From a virus: a stretch of 34,395 bases of DNA. This document shows positions 15,809 through 23,334 of this stretch, piece by piece. Location: positions 1 to 34,395 of the IMG/VR virus record IMGVR_UViG_3300032516_000094. The stretch is one strand, 5' to 3'. The notes beneath the pieces are model-generated. The model saw only the letters and a list, made by a program, of their open reading frames with translations, ran no database searches and had not been told where the DNA came from. The position numbers and the translations under genes were made by a program. Numbering within the stretch: position 1 is the first letter of the stretch; every line of letters begins with the position of its first letter.

Positions 15809-16588
15809 TCAGTACCCCTTGAGCGGCGAGTTGTCGTCCGTGACCGAAAACGCGGGGGACCTGTCCGCGCTCGACACGATCACGGACCCCGCGCCGCCGC
15901 CCGCATCGTTGAGCGGCAGGGGCAGCACGGGCTTGCCGAGCGCGAGGTCGGCGAGTTCCATCTCGGCGCGCGCAATCAACGTCGCGCCGAGTTCGTTCGT
16001 GTTGCCGCGCTGGCCTTGCAGGTTCTCGAACGTGTACCCCGCACCCAACCAGATGCAGACGAGGACAATGCCGTCGTTGTACGTGGGCGTGAACGGCACG
16101 ACGTACAGGCCACCGAGCTTGAGGTCGATGAACCGCGACGCGCGCTGAATGGCGTTGAGGACCACGGCGGTCGGCGTGGTCACACCCGGGATCAGAATGG
16201 CCGACACGTCGCGCACCTGTTGCTCGGAACAGTACGCGCCCGACGCGAAGCCCGCCGTGGGAGACGTGGGGCTGTCGTCCACTTCGAACGTGTCGGTGAC
16301 GATCGACGCCACGCCGCCGATCGTGGCGTTTCCGACAAGCTGATAGTCGCCCGCAGGCCACGTGGTCGCGTTGCTGATGTCTTGGAACGCACCCCACAGG
16401 CCCGTCGTGGCAACGAGCTTGGCGATGTTGAGAGTGGCCTTGAGCGTGAGCGTGCCCGCAGCCTCGACGAGATACACCTTCAGGGTGGGGGTTCCGGTGG
16501 GATCAGCAGCCGCTCCGGTAGCGTCGGTGAAGGCGACCGCGAACAGAACCTTCGAGGTCTGGCCCTTCCATGCGCGCGTCGTCGCCAT
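15809..16588 (-). CDS. Head-tail connector, DUF1320 / Mu gp36-like, with extra N-terminal beta domain
   Basis: 259 residues; ATG with AGGGGGG upstream. Residues ~115-235 match the gp36/DUF1320 pattern: YCSEQQVRDVSAIL, VVLNAIQRASRFIDLKLGGLYVVPF, CIWLGAGYTFENL and TLIARAEMELADLALGKPVLPL. This domain joins the portal to the tail in Mu-like phages. Residues 1-110 form an added beta domain (PTLKVYLVEAAGTLTLKATL, WPAGDYQLVGNATIGG) resembling an Ig-like or BppU-type module. Usual DUF1320 proteins are ~140 residues, so this is a fusion. The next gene starts one base after the stop. Confidence 0.7.
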   Translation of the reverse strand: MATTRAWKGQTSKVLFAVAFTDATGAAADPTGTPTLKVYLVEAAGTLTLKATLNIAKLVATTGLWGAFQDISNATTWPAGDYQLVGNATIGGVASIVTDTFEVDDSPTSPTAGFASGAYCSEQQVRDVSAILIPGVTTPTAVVLNAIQRASRFIDLKLGGLYVVPFTPTYNDGIVLVCIWLGAGYTFENLQGQRGNTNELGATLIARAEMELADLALGKPVLPLPLNDAGGGAGSVIVSSADRSPAFSVTDDNSPLKGY

Positions 16589-16597
16589 CGGTCCCCC

Positions 16598-17308
16598 CTA
16601 CGAGCCGTATGTCATGCGCATCAACCGCTTGATCGCTGCCAAACCAACCCTCATGGCCGCCTGTCCAGCCGACACGCTCGGCAGGATGCTCACCGCCGTC
16701 GTGCCCCACGACTTCGACAATGACAACGTCCACGCTGCGTGCGCGTCACCGCCGCCGAGTTCGTCGGACGCCGCGTACTGATAGCGAAAGCCCGACGACC
16801 CGATGCCTTGATTCTGCCTGCTCACCTGCCCACCGTGCGGGGTCAGGGTCACGAACGACGCTCCCCCTTCTGCCGTCACCGTGTCGAACACCATGCTCCC
16901 GTTCGGCGTTGCCAGAATCGTCGCGCTCGACCCCGTGCCTGCGCCGTTTACGATCGCACCAACCCCGAACGGGGTCACTTGATCCACGCCCGTGTAGCTG
17001 CACGCGAACACGATCAGGTCGCTCAGATCCAGAACGGCCACGTCGATCATCAACGCGCCGCTAGCGAATCCCATCACCGACCACAACTCCGACTGCACGA
17101 CGCCCGTGCCCCCGGGGTTGTTCGCTAGTGCGATGGCCGTACCGGACGAAGGGACGGGCGCACCGTCCAGTCCCGTCTGTCCAAGCTGCCCCTCGTACGC
17201 GATGCCCAACAGCACCGCCTTGTTCGCGCCCGTGGGAGTAATCGAAATCGTTACGCCCAACGCACCCGAAGCGGACGTGGCGTTGGTGGTGTTGAACGCG
17301 ACACTCAA
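16598..17308 (-). CDS. Unknown beta-rich protein, 236 residues
   Basis: The start is TTG 17308, with a GGGG site upstream. The sequence is Gly/Ala/Ser/Thr-rich and reads as alternating strands (VTISITPTGANKAVLLGIAYEG, ATILATPNGSMVFDTVTAEGG), typical of jelly-roll or Ig-like decoration domains. The C-terminus turns basic (VGLAAIKRLMRMTYGS). The function is unknown. In this neighbourhood a head decoration or head-fibre role is plausible but unproven. Confidence 0.55.
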   Translation of the reverse strand: MSVAFNTTNATSASGALGVTISITPTGANKAVLLGIAYEGQLGQTGLDGAPVPSSGTAIALANNPGGTGVVQSELWSVMGFASGALMIDVAVLDLSDLIVFACSYTGVDQVTPFGVGAIVNGAGTGSSATILATPNGSMVFDTVTAEGGASFVTLTPHGGQVSRQNQGIGSSGFRYQYAASDELGGGDAHAAWTLSLSKSWGTTAVSILPSVSAGQAAMRVGLAAIKRLMRMTYGS

Positions 17309-17317
17309 GGCGCGCCC

Positions 17318-17797
17318 CTACTTCGGACTGATGATGCAGTCGTCGCGCAGCGCCCAGAACCTGAACACCGGGGTGAAGATGAAAGCGGTCGCCCCGATCG
17401 TGATATGGAGTCGGAGCTCGTCCCACACGATGCTCGGCCCCCACGGCAGAGTCCCACCGCCACCCGCCGGGAAGATGCTCCCGCGCAAGCGTGGATTGCG
17501 CCAGAAATTGGCGATCGCACCCGAGTTGATCTTCAGGCCGATGAAGTTCGGGTCCTCCTGCCACGCGGTGTCACCAGTCGCGCGCGCGGCGATGGCAAGC
17601 GCACTAGGGGCGACTGCCGTGCCCCCGTTGGTGTCCTTCACCTCGTACACGACGCCGCGCGCACCGAACAACCCGAGGAGTGGGGACGTGTACCCGTCGA
17701 GAGCGAAGCCCGCAGCCGGATTCGACATGCCGGTCAGCGCGGCACCACCTGAATCTTGCAGCGTCGGCACCGGGAGTTCCTGAAGCATCCACGCCAT
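17318..17797 (-). CDS. Unknown protein, 159 residues, in the connector region
   Basis: ATG with GAAGGAG upstream, 3 bases after the previous stop. It is rich in Gly, aromatic residues and beta strands (GPSIVWDELRLHITIGATAFIFTPVFRFWAL). There is no signal peptide or Cys cluster. Not recognised. It sits between the capsid gene and the gp36-like connector, so it could be a minor head or vertex protein. The next gene begins 9 bases after its stop. Confidence 0.55.
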   Translation of the reverse strand: MAWMLQELPVPTLQDSGGAALTGMSNPAAGFALDGYTSPLLGLFGARGVVYEVKDTNGGTAVAPSALAIAARATGDTAWQEDPNFIGLKINSGAIANFWRNPRLRGSIFPAGGGGTLPWGPSIVWDELRLHITIGATAFIFTPVFRFWALRDDCIISPK

Positions 17798-17800
17798 GCG

Positions 17801-18067
17801 CTACTCCTTCGCCTTCTTCAGCGTCGGGGCCTTGGCGAGTTCGGACTCGACCTTCGCGAGTTCGGCCTCGAGCTTACGAGTCAGGTCGTACGCCTCCTGA
17901 CTGATGCTCACGTCGCTGCCGAGCGGGACGATGCACCGCGCCACCCACTCCAACGTGGGGTCGAGGTTCGTGCCTGCCGGGTACACCTCGTCCTGATACG
18001 TCACGTCGCGGACGAGCGTGAGAAGGGTCGTCTTGCTTGCACCCGCGGTCGTTCCTGCGTCTGCCAT
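17801..18067 (-). CDS. Unknown small protein, 88 residues, helical C-terminus
   Basis: ATG with AAAGGAG 9 bases upstream. It begins MADAGTTAGASKTTLLTLVRD. The middle DEVYPAGTNLDPTLEWVARC resembles short phage proteins that follow the major capsid gene. The C-terminal 30 residues form a charged helix (RKLEAELAKVESELAKAPTL). No catalytic motif is seen. It may be a head-completion or head-tail accessory protein, by position only. Confidence 0.6.
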   Translation of the reverse strand: MADAGTTAGASKTTLLTLVRDVTYQDEVYPAGTNLDPTLEWVARCIVPLGSDVSISQEAYDLTRKLEAELAKVESELAKAPTLKKAKE

Positions 18068-18093
18068 GTTCGAGCACTCCTTTTGCTTCGGTT

Positions 18094-18130
18094 GAACAAC
18101 GAAGGCGCGGGCCGTTCCTGCACCCGCGCC
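18094..18130 (-). terminator. Terminator-like hairpin after the major capsid gene
   Basis: On the minus strand a perfect 8-bp stem GGCGCGGG/CCCGCGCC (18123-18130 with 18104-18111) has an 11-base loop and is followed by TTCGTTGTTC. The T tract is interrupted, so termination may be partial. It lies about 35 bases after the capsid stop, where phages often use a leaky terminator to keep capsid mRNA higher than downstream connector mRNA. Confidence 0.55.
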
Positions 18131-18164
18131 TCGGTGTGCCTTGCGGGCCTTGCGTTGTGCGGAC

Positions 18165-19094
18165 TTAGCAGCCCGTGATCATCGCGCCGCAGTTGGCCGA
18201 CACGAGGAACTCGGTCTGATACGTCGCGTACTCCGCGTACCAGTAGCGGCCATCGTCCACGAACCACGTGCGGACACCTTCGCCCCCGATGCCGAACTTC
18301 GACCAGCGCATGGTCGAGGCCCACGTGATCGACAGGTTGCCCGCGTTGGGATCGACGTACAGCACCTGCACCTTGGTCGCAGCCGCCGAGTAGGTGTACA
18401 TGCGCGCGGGCGTCTGCGTCTGGCCCTCGATCGCCGTCACCTGACGCGCGCCCGGGATCACGACCTTGAGGCCCCACAGCACCGGAGGCAGATCGCCGTT
18501 CACGAGCAGCGACGGGTCGGTGTACTTGACCAGATCACGGATGTTGCTGTTGCGCTTCAGGACCTTCGCGAGCCCCGGCGAGATCACGATGGTGTTCGCT
18601 TCCTTGCCCGAGTTGACCGCGACGGCCTCCTTCGCCGTGTCCACGTCGGCTTCCTGCGTGTTCGAGGTCCACGCAGCACCAGCACCCGTGACCGTGGTGA
18701 AGTTGCCCGTGGCGAGAAGCATGGTGTTGATGCGCTGCTCCCACGCGAGCATGACGACGCTCTTGACGTACAGCGACGCGTTGCCCATCGGGTCGATCTG
18801 CGGGTCCGCGTTGTCGATCGTGTCCTGTTCGACCGCCGTCTTGAACGGATACTCCTGACAGGTGAAGGAACCCTGCCCGATGGCCCAGCGACCTTCGCCC
18901 GACTGCGCGCGTGCGGCGCGCGGCTTCACGTCGTTGGCGTTGAGCCACTCCGTTCCGAACTTGTAGTACTTGTCGGACTTGTGAATGGTCGGGAAGGCCG
19001 GGGCGACCGCCGTGGCGACGCCGTCGAACTGCCCTTCCTTCGTGACGAAGCCAGTGAGGGCAGCGTCAATATGTACCGTGCTCGGTGCAGGCAC
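18165..19094 (-). CDS. Major capsid protein
   Basis: 309 residues from a GTG at 19094, with AAGGA seven bases upstream. It sits directly after protease/scaffold and decoration-like genes, the standard position of the major head subunit, and is followed by a terminator-like hairpin. Sequence features fit an HK97-type fold of the Mu-like group: an N-terminal arm, AVEQDTIDNADPQIDPMGNAS, a long helix (SLYVKSVVMLAWEQRINTML), then VISPGLAKVLKRNSNIRDLVKYT and LWGLKVVIPGARQV, with a C-terminal aromatic strand region (DGRYWYAEYATYQTEFLV). No separate delta domain is obvious. Confidence 0.85.
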   Translation of the reverse strand: MPAPSTVHIDAALTGFVTKEGQFDGVATAVAPAFPTIHKSDKYYKFGTEWLNANDVKPRAARAQSGEGRWAIGQGSFTCQEYPFKTAVEQDTIDNADPQIDPMGNASLYVKSVVMLAWEQRINTMLLATGNFTTVTGAGAAWTSNTQEADVDTAKEAVAVNSGKEANTIVISPGLAKVLKRNSNIRDLVKYTDPSLLVNGDLPPVLWGLKVVIPGARQVTAIEGQTQTPARMYTYSAAATKVQVLYVDPNAGNLSITWASTMRWSKFGIGGEGVRTWFVDDGRYWYAEYATYQTEFLVSANCGAMITGC

Positions 19095-19147
19095 CTTCGT
19101 GTCCTTCTGGCCAGATGGACGGGGTTGAGGTTGAGGTCAGATGCCTG

Positions 19148-19543
19148 TTACACCCACACGGACAGCGGGTTGACTTCGATCAGCACGAGGTCGCCCGACA
19201 CGCCGGTCTCCATGAAGCGACCGTACGTGGCCGAGATCGCGCCCGTCGCAGCGTCCACGAAGTTGCCCGAGGCGTCAGACGCCGCGTGCTTGTTCTGCGT
19301 GGCGCCCGCAGCGCCGACCTTGCCCTTGACGTAGCCCGACGCGGCGAAAGCGAACGTCGTGCCCACGACAGCGGCGACGTCCTCCATGGCGATGCCCGCA
19401 GGGCCCGCCGTGGCCGCGCCCGACTTGATTACCTTGGAGCCGTCGGCGACGGCGTTACGAACGACGGCCTGACCGCGCGAGATGGCGGTGGCCGCGTTGT
19501 TGTTGCCGGTCAGGATATGACCCGGGGCTTCTCCGAGCGACAT
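19148..19543 (-). CDS. Capsid-associated protein, DUF2190-like (putative decoration protein)
   Basis: 131 residues; ATG with AAAGGAGA upstream. The composition is Ala/Gly/Val-rich with predicted beta strands. RGQAVVRNAVADGSKVIKSG and GIAMEDVAAVVGTTFAFAASGYVKGKVG resemble DUF2190-type proteins, small trimeric capsid-cementing proteins found between scaffold and major capsid genes. The position here is exactly that. The assignment rests on position and general pattern. Confidence 0.6.
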   Translation of the reverse strand: MSLGEAPGHILTGNNNAATAISRGQAVVRNAVADGSKVIKSGAATAGPAGIAMEDVAAVVGTTFAFAASGYVKGKVGAAGATQNKHAASDASGNFVDAATGAISATYGRFMETGVSGDLVLIEVNPLSVWV

Positions 19544-19573
19544 GGGGATCTCCTTTCAACCAGCGTGCGTCGG

Positions 19574-20125
19574 TTAGACGCCAGCCGTGCGGTAGGGGTT
19601 GTTGGTCGTGCGCAGGGCCTTGAACGCCTCACCGTAGCTGATCTTGTGCTCGGCGGCGTACGCCTCCGTCTGTTCGTGGAACGACACGCTGGTGGCGTCC
19701 ACGGGCGCACCCGCGCCCGCATACACCTTGCTGCCACCGGGCGAACTCGCGCTCGCGCCCGAACCGACGCCCATCGGCACCGGCGTGATGCGACGCTCGA
19801 CCATCTCCATGAAGAAGTGGCGAGCCTCGTGAGCCTTGTCACCGACCTTGAACGTCACGCCGTCGATGGCTTCCATGAACGCCTCGACGCCCGCATCCAC
19901 GTCGCCAACGTTCAGCTTGCCGTCACGCTTCTGCGCCTCGGCGAACGAGTGGATGGTCGCGCGCAGCCCGCTGACCTCGATCGCGTGGATGCGCTCGGCG
20001 TTGGCCGCCTGCTCGAGCTTCAGCGCGGCGTTCTCGGCCTGAAGCTCCGCGAACTTCTGTGCGTCCACCGTGGGCTTCTCGTCGCCCTTCGGCGTCTCGC
20101 TGCCTGCGGGCTTGTTCTCTGCCAT
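19574..20125 (-). CDS. Nested scaffold protein (internal in-frame start)
   Basis: An in-frame ATG at 20125 is preceded by AAGGAG with six bases spacing, as good as any site in the window. The product would be 183 residues, beginning MAENKPAGSETPKGDEKPTV and containing only the coiled-coil scaffold part of the protease polypeptide. Nested protease/scaffold genes are known in lambda (C/Nu3) and Mu (I/Z). Here the arrangement is inferred from the ribosome binding site and the domain boundary. Confidence 0.65.
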   Translation of the reverse strand: MAENKPAGSETPKGDEKPTVDAQKFAELQAENAALKLEQAANAERIHAIEVSGLRATIHSFAEAQKRDGKLNVGDVDAGVEAFMEAIDGVTFKVGDKAHEARHFFMEMVERRITPVPMGVGSGASASSPGGSKVYAGAGAPVDATSVSFHEQTEAYAAEHKISYGEAFKALRTTNNPYRTAGV

Positions 20126-20614
20126 CTGCTTCTCCTTCGTCGGAGCGGTCGGACTCTCCGCGTTCGTGGTGTGTTCGGGGACAACGGCGAAGTACTGCAC
20201 CACGTCCGCTTCGACCTGATGCTCGAAGTCGAGGGACGCCTTGAGCCCCTTCACGGCTGGCGGGGTCGCACCCAACAGCGCGACCGCCTTCAGGTACGGT
20301 CCCTTGCCGTTCAGGTTGGGGTAGATTTCCGAGGACCACCCGGACACCTGACCGAGCGAGAAGGCGTCCTTGACGACCTGCGGGGTGGCTGCGGACAGGC
20401 GAGCGATGAGGGTGTCGCCGACCGCGCGCAGGCGATCGAAGATGCCATACGCCATGCCGCCGTCCTTGTGCCCGGCCTTGAGGTAGGCGCGGTGGCTGTT
20501 CTCGGGGTCGTAGCTGGCAGCGATCGCGGCCACGTCGGCTTCGGTGTACTTCGCCTGCGGGTAGTCGCCCGCGCGAAACACCTCGATCTCGCCCGGTTCC
20601 AACTTGTTGCTCAT
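19574..20614 (-). CDS. Prohead protease with C-terminal scaffold region, Mu gpI-like
   Basis: 346 residues; ATG with GGAGG. Residues ~1-135 follow the Mu-type phage protease pattern: GEIEVFRAGDYPQAKYTEADV, AYLKAGHKDGGMAYG, DAFSLGQVSGWSSEIYPNL and KGPYLKAVALLGATPPAVKGL. This enzyme processes scaffold and capsid inside the prohead. The catalytic residues are probably the His (HKDG) and Ser (WSSE). After a linker (~150-185) comes a charged, helical scaffold region (KFAELQAENAALKLEQAANAERI) likely to form a coiled coil. The C-terminus ends in YGEAFKALRTTNNPYRTAGV. An internal start inside this gene probably makes the scaffold separately (see next entry). Confidence 0.82.
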   Translation of the reverse strand: MSNKLEPGEIEVFRAGDYPQAKYTEADVAAIAASYDPENSHRAYLKAGHKDGGMAYGIFDRLRAVGDTLIARLSAATPQVVKDAFSLGQVSGWSSEIYPNLNGKGPYLKAVALLGATPPAVKGLKASLDFEHQVEADVVQYFAVVPEHTTNAESPTAPTKEKQMAENKPAGSETPKGDEKPTVDAQKFAELQAENAALKLEQAANAERIHAIEVSGLRATIHSFAEAQKRDGKLNVGDVDAGVEAFMEAIDGVTFKVGDKAHEARHFFMEMVERRITPVPMGVGSGASASSPGGSKVYAGAGAPVDATSVSFHEQTEAYAAEHKISYGEAFKALRTTNNPYRTAGV

Positions 20615-20686
20615 GGCGCATCCTCCGGTGGGGACTGCTGGACGGCGGGCAGAGTTTCCGCACGGCGTCGCGCAGTCAATAACTTT
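20615..20686 (-). promoter_or_regulatory. Leader of the protease/scaffold gene, with strong ribosome binding site
   Basis: A 72-base gap, one of the few real spacers in the head operon. It ends in GGAGG seven bases before the ATG. A TTGACT hexamer lies in the upstream half, but no convincing -10 follows at 16-18 bases, so a promoter is only possible. Confidence 0.35.
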
Positions 20687-20941
20687 TTACGAGGGCCGCA
20701 GGGCCAACGGCATCGCGGCCACCCGCACGAGCGCACTCGGTGGGTTGACGACGACGTTGCCCAACTGCGACTCCAACGCCTTGTGAAGCATGGCCATAAT
20801 CAGGGCGCGGTCGTCGCACGGTTGCGGTTGCTCATCCACGATCCACAGGGCCGCAACGTTCAATTGCATCTGCTGTTGCCCGTCCTCCGTGCGTCCTGAC
20901 GACGGGATCAATTCGACCAGCACTTGCACGCGAGCACTCAC
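20687..20941 (-). CDS. Unknown small protein, 84 residues
   Basis: The start GTG 20941 is preceded by a near-perfect AAGGAGG six bases upstream and overlaps the gpF-type stop (GTGA). The frame is open further upstream, but that part lies inside the previous gene. It begins VSARVQVLVELIPSSGRTED and ends PPSALVRVAAMPLALRPS. It has no Cys cluster or membrane segment and is predicted alpha/beta. I do not recognise the family. Its place between head morphogenesis and protease genes suggests a virion or assembly role, by position only. Confidence 0.6.
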   Translation of the reverse strand: MSARVQVLVELIPSSGRTEDGQQQMQLNVAALWIVDEQPQPCDDRALIMAMLHKALESQLGNVVVNPPSALVRVAAMPLALRPS

Positions 20942-21918
20942 CGTTTGCCTCCTTGGATTTTGGCGTCCACGTAGCGGGCGGGGTTGCCTGCGAACGACGT
21001 GCCGCCCGCCGAGTCCGGTTGCACCTTCTCCCCTTTGCTGCGCGGCCACCTCGCACTCCCATCCATCTGCTGCCATTGGCGAACGGGCACACCCATCACG
21101 CGGCACCGGCAGTTGTACCCGTTCGGCGGCCACCACGTATCCCAGAACGGGTGATTGCGCGCGAACACCTTGCCCTCCATACGGGCGTGCTCAGGGCGCA
21201 CGCGATTGTCGCGCATCGTCACGTAGCGGAACGCGGGGATGATCCCGCGCATGCCCGGTGCGTGCAATTGCTCCCACGAGCCCGCCCCGTAGGCGGTGGC
21301 GTAGTTCATCTGCGCAACGAGGCGCGCGTGCCACGGTTCCAGCGGGTCGTACCCTGCACGCTTCAGCGCGTCGTTCAACGACTTGCCCGCACGCACCGAG
21401 TCGTAGCCACGCCGCAACGATCCAGCCACGCTGCGCTTTGCGACCTCGAGCAAGTCAACCTCAGTCTGCCCCGCGATCGAGAACCCGGCGTTGCGGTAGC
21501 CGTCGCGCAGCGCGGCATACGCACGGGGAGTCATCAGGTCTTTCGCGGACAGGTAGTCAACGCCACGCTGCACCAACGCGTGAGGACGCCACGACGAGGG
21601 CGTGGCTGACCGCACGCGAGACGAGTCGGCAAACGTGTGGTGCGTGGGCAGCACCCACCTCACGCTGTGCCACCGACCCATGACGCTGCCCGCCAGCACG
21701 ACGTCGCTGATAGACCCCACCAAGGTCCAGTCGGGTGCGCGTGGTGCGCGTGCCTGCCTGCGTTCGATCGTGCCCAACGCCGCACCTAGCGTGGGTGCGT
21801 CGAGGTAGTGACGCACCTGCCTCGTCAGTCGGTTCACGTCGTTGACGATGGCCGATTGCGCGCGGTACTCCACCGACGCCGACTCTCGGTGGGCGATCAC
21901 GTCCTCGGGGCGGTTCAT
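20938..21918 (-). CDS. Head morphogenesis protein, Mu gpF-like
   Basis: 326 residues, overlapping the portal stop. The C-terminal third carries the family signature: YVTMRDNRVRPEHARMEG, then HPFWDTWWPPNGYNCRCRV (about residues 235-280). In Mu the F protein is a minor head component needed for assembly, located near the portal. The N-terminal half is helical and variable. Portal, gpF-type and protease in this order are diagnostic of the Mu-like head module. Confidence 0.88.
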   Translation of the reverse strand: MNRPEDVIAHRESASVEYRAQSAIVNDVNRLTRQVRHYLDAPTLGAALGTIERRQARAPRAPDWTLVGSISDVVLAGSVMGRWHSVRWVLPTHHTFADSSRVRSATPSSWRPHALVQRGVDYLSAKDLMTPRAYAALRDGYRNAGFSIAGQTEVDLLEVAKRSVAGSLRRGYDSVRAGKSLNDALKRAGYDPLEPWHARLVAQMNYATAYGAGSWEQLHAPGMRGIIPAFRYVTMRDNRVRPEHARMEGKVFARNHPFWDTWWPPNGYNCRCRVMGVPVRQWQQMDGSARWPRSKGEKVQPDSAGGTSFAGNPARYVDAKIQGGKR

Positions 21919-23327
21919 GCGTCGGGCGGCGTCTTGCCCTTCGCCTTGCGCTTGGGCTTGGACATCGGCGCATCTTCAGGGTCGAGAGGTTCCCCATCAG
22001 GACCGATGCCGCCCATGGGATCAAGCCCCGGAGGCATGGCCGCCTGCGCCGCGTCTGCCATGTCGTCGTTGATCAACTCCTCATCGTCCTCGGGTGTCGG
22101 CACGCCGTAGCGTTCGTAGAAGTACGCGCGCGACACGGGCAGGCCGAGGTCCTTGACGAGAATGACGTCGCGGTCGGCGAGCGATTTCGTGTCCTCAGGC
22201 GGCTGCGCGTTGATCGTGAGGAACGGATAGTCCTCCTCGGGCTGCTGTCCGAAGTTGAAGTCCACGAGGTAGCGGAAGATGGTGCCACTGATGAACGTGC
22301 TGACCCACAGCGCGTCGCGTTCGAGGATGTCCTGTCGCACCTTCGACGCCTCGGCAGGCGCGCGCGAGTTGAGCCCCGTGTTCTTCGCGTCGGCGGTCAT
22401 GGTCTGGCCGAGCACGCGCTTGCTCATTTGGTCGTCGAGGTAGGTCAGGAGATCAAGGTGGCCGCTGATGCCCCCGCGCGTCTCCAACAGCTTGACGTCC
22501 ACGTCTTTCGACGTGGCGAGCACGGTGTCGGTCATAACCTTGTTGCCCGCGTCGATCAGCTTGTCTCGCTGCGCCTTGGTGAGCCCGACTTCGTGCGATA
22601 GGTGGATGGTGGGCACGCCGAACTTCTCGACGGCCACGAGCCACGACTTCAGTCCGTTGCGTTTGATCCACGTGAGCCACCACAGGCCGCGCCCGACGCC
22701 CACGCCATATGGGTTGTTGGCGCGCGGTTGATGAACCAGCACGACGAACTTGCGCGGGTCCAACTCCTCGCCGTCGGACGGATGCTGAATGGTGCGCAGG
22801 CGCAGGTTGTAGTCCACGTCGAAGCAGTACGACTCGGGGTCACGGTCGTGCAGCTTGACGATGCCCACCAGCCCGTCGGGCCATACCGTGTACTCGATCT
22901 CGGCGGGGCGGTAGCCGTACACCAGCGACAGCATGAGGGCCTGCACGTCAGCCTCGAACGTGTGCCACCTGTCGAACACGGTGCGCACCACGTCCGCGAG
23001 GCGCTTGGCGTTGTCCCCTTCGTTGCCCGGTGTGACCTCTCGCGGCAGACCCGTCGTGGCGTTGAAGCGCGTGTCGAGCACACCTGCAATATGCCCGTCC
23101 TTGTCGATCATCTCGTCATAAACGTGCGTGCCGACGCCACCCGCCTGTTCCTGCACGATCGGGTCGGGGTTGCGCAGGATGCGAGTGCCCGCCACGTTCA
23201 ACAGGAAGGTCTGCTGCGTGATGTAGCCCACGAGGATGTCGGGGTTGTTGCTGCCCGCGATCATGCCTGCCGGGGGCTTCTGTTGCGGCACGAGTTTCGT
23301 CGGCTTGGTCACGGTCTTGGCCATCAT
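21915..23327 (-). CDS. Portal protein, DUF935 / Mu gp29-like
   Basis: 470 residues. It forms the dodecameric channel at the head vertex. DUF935 signatures are visible: HIAGVLDTRFNATTGLPREVTPG, YGYRPAEIEYTVW, FVVLVHQPRANNPYGVGVGRGLWWL, KRNGLKSWLVAVEKFGVPT and the TLATSKDVDVKLLE-type segment before the C-terminal helix. The C-terminus is acidic then basic and Pro-rich (DPEDAPMSKPKRKAKGK). Two consecutive ATGs exist; the second (23324) is better spaced, 6 bases from the AAGGGG site. The stop overlaps the next gene by 4 bases. Confidence 0.92.
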   Translation of the reverse strand: MMAKTVTKPTKLVPQQKPPAGMIAGSNNPDILVGYITQQTFLLNVAGTRILRNPDPIVQEQAGGVGTHVYDEMIDKDGHIAGVLDTRFNATTGLPREVTPGNEGDNAKRLADVVRTVFDRWHTFEADVQALMLSLVYGYRPAEIEYTVWPDGLVGIVKLHDRDPESYCFDVDYNLRLRTIQHPSDGEELDPRKFVVLVHQPRANNPYGVGVGRGLWWLTWIKRNGLKSWLVAVEKFGVPTIHLSHEVGLTKAQRDKLIDAGNKVMTDTVLATSKDVDVKLLETRGGISGHLDLLTYLDDQMSKRVLGQTMTADAKNTGLNSRAPAEASKVRQDILERDALWVSTFISGTIFRYLVDFNFGQQPEEDYPFLTINAQPPEDTKSLADRDVILVKDLGLPVSRAYFYERYGVPTPEDDEELINDDMADAAQAAMPPGLDPMGGIGPDGEPLDPEDAPMSKPKRKAKGKTPPDA

Positions 23328-23334
23328 GGACCCC

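Noticed and set aside
20615-20686. Sigma70 promoter with TTGACT ahead of the protease gene
   Set aside because: No acceptable -10 hexamer at 16-18 bases spacing.
19085-20899. 604-codon plus-strand frame opposite protease and decoration genes
   Set aside because: It shows shadow composition (Arg, His, Val), spans several well-supported minus genes and has no recognisable motif.
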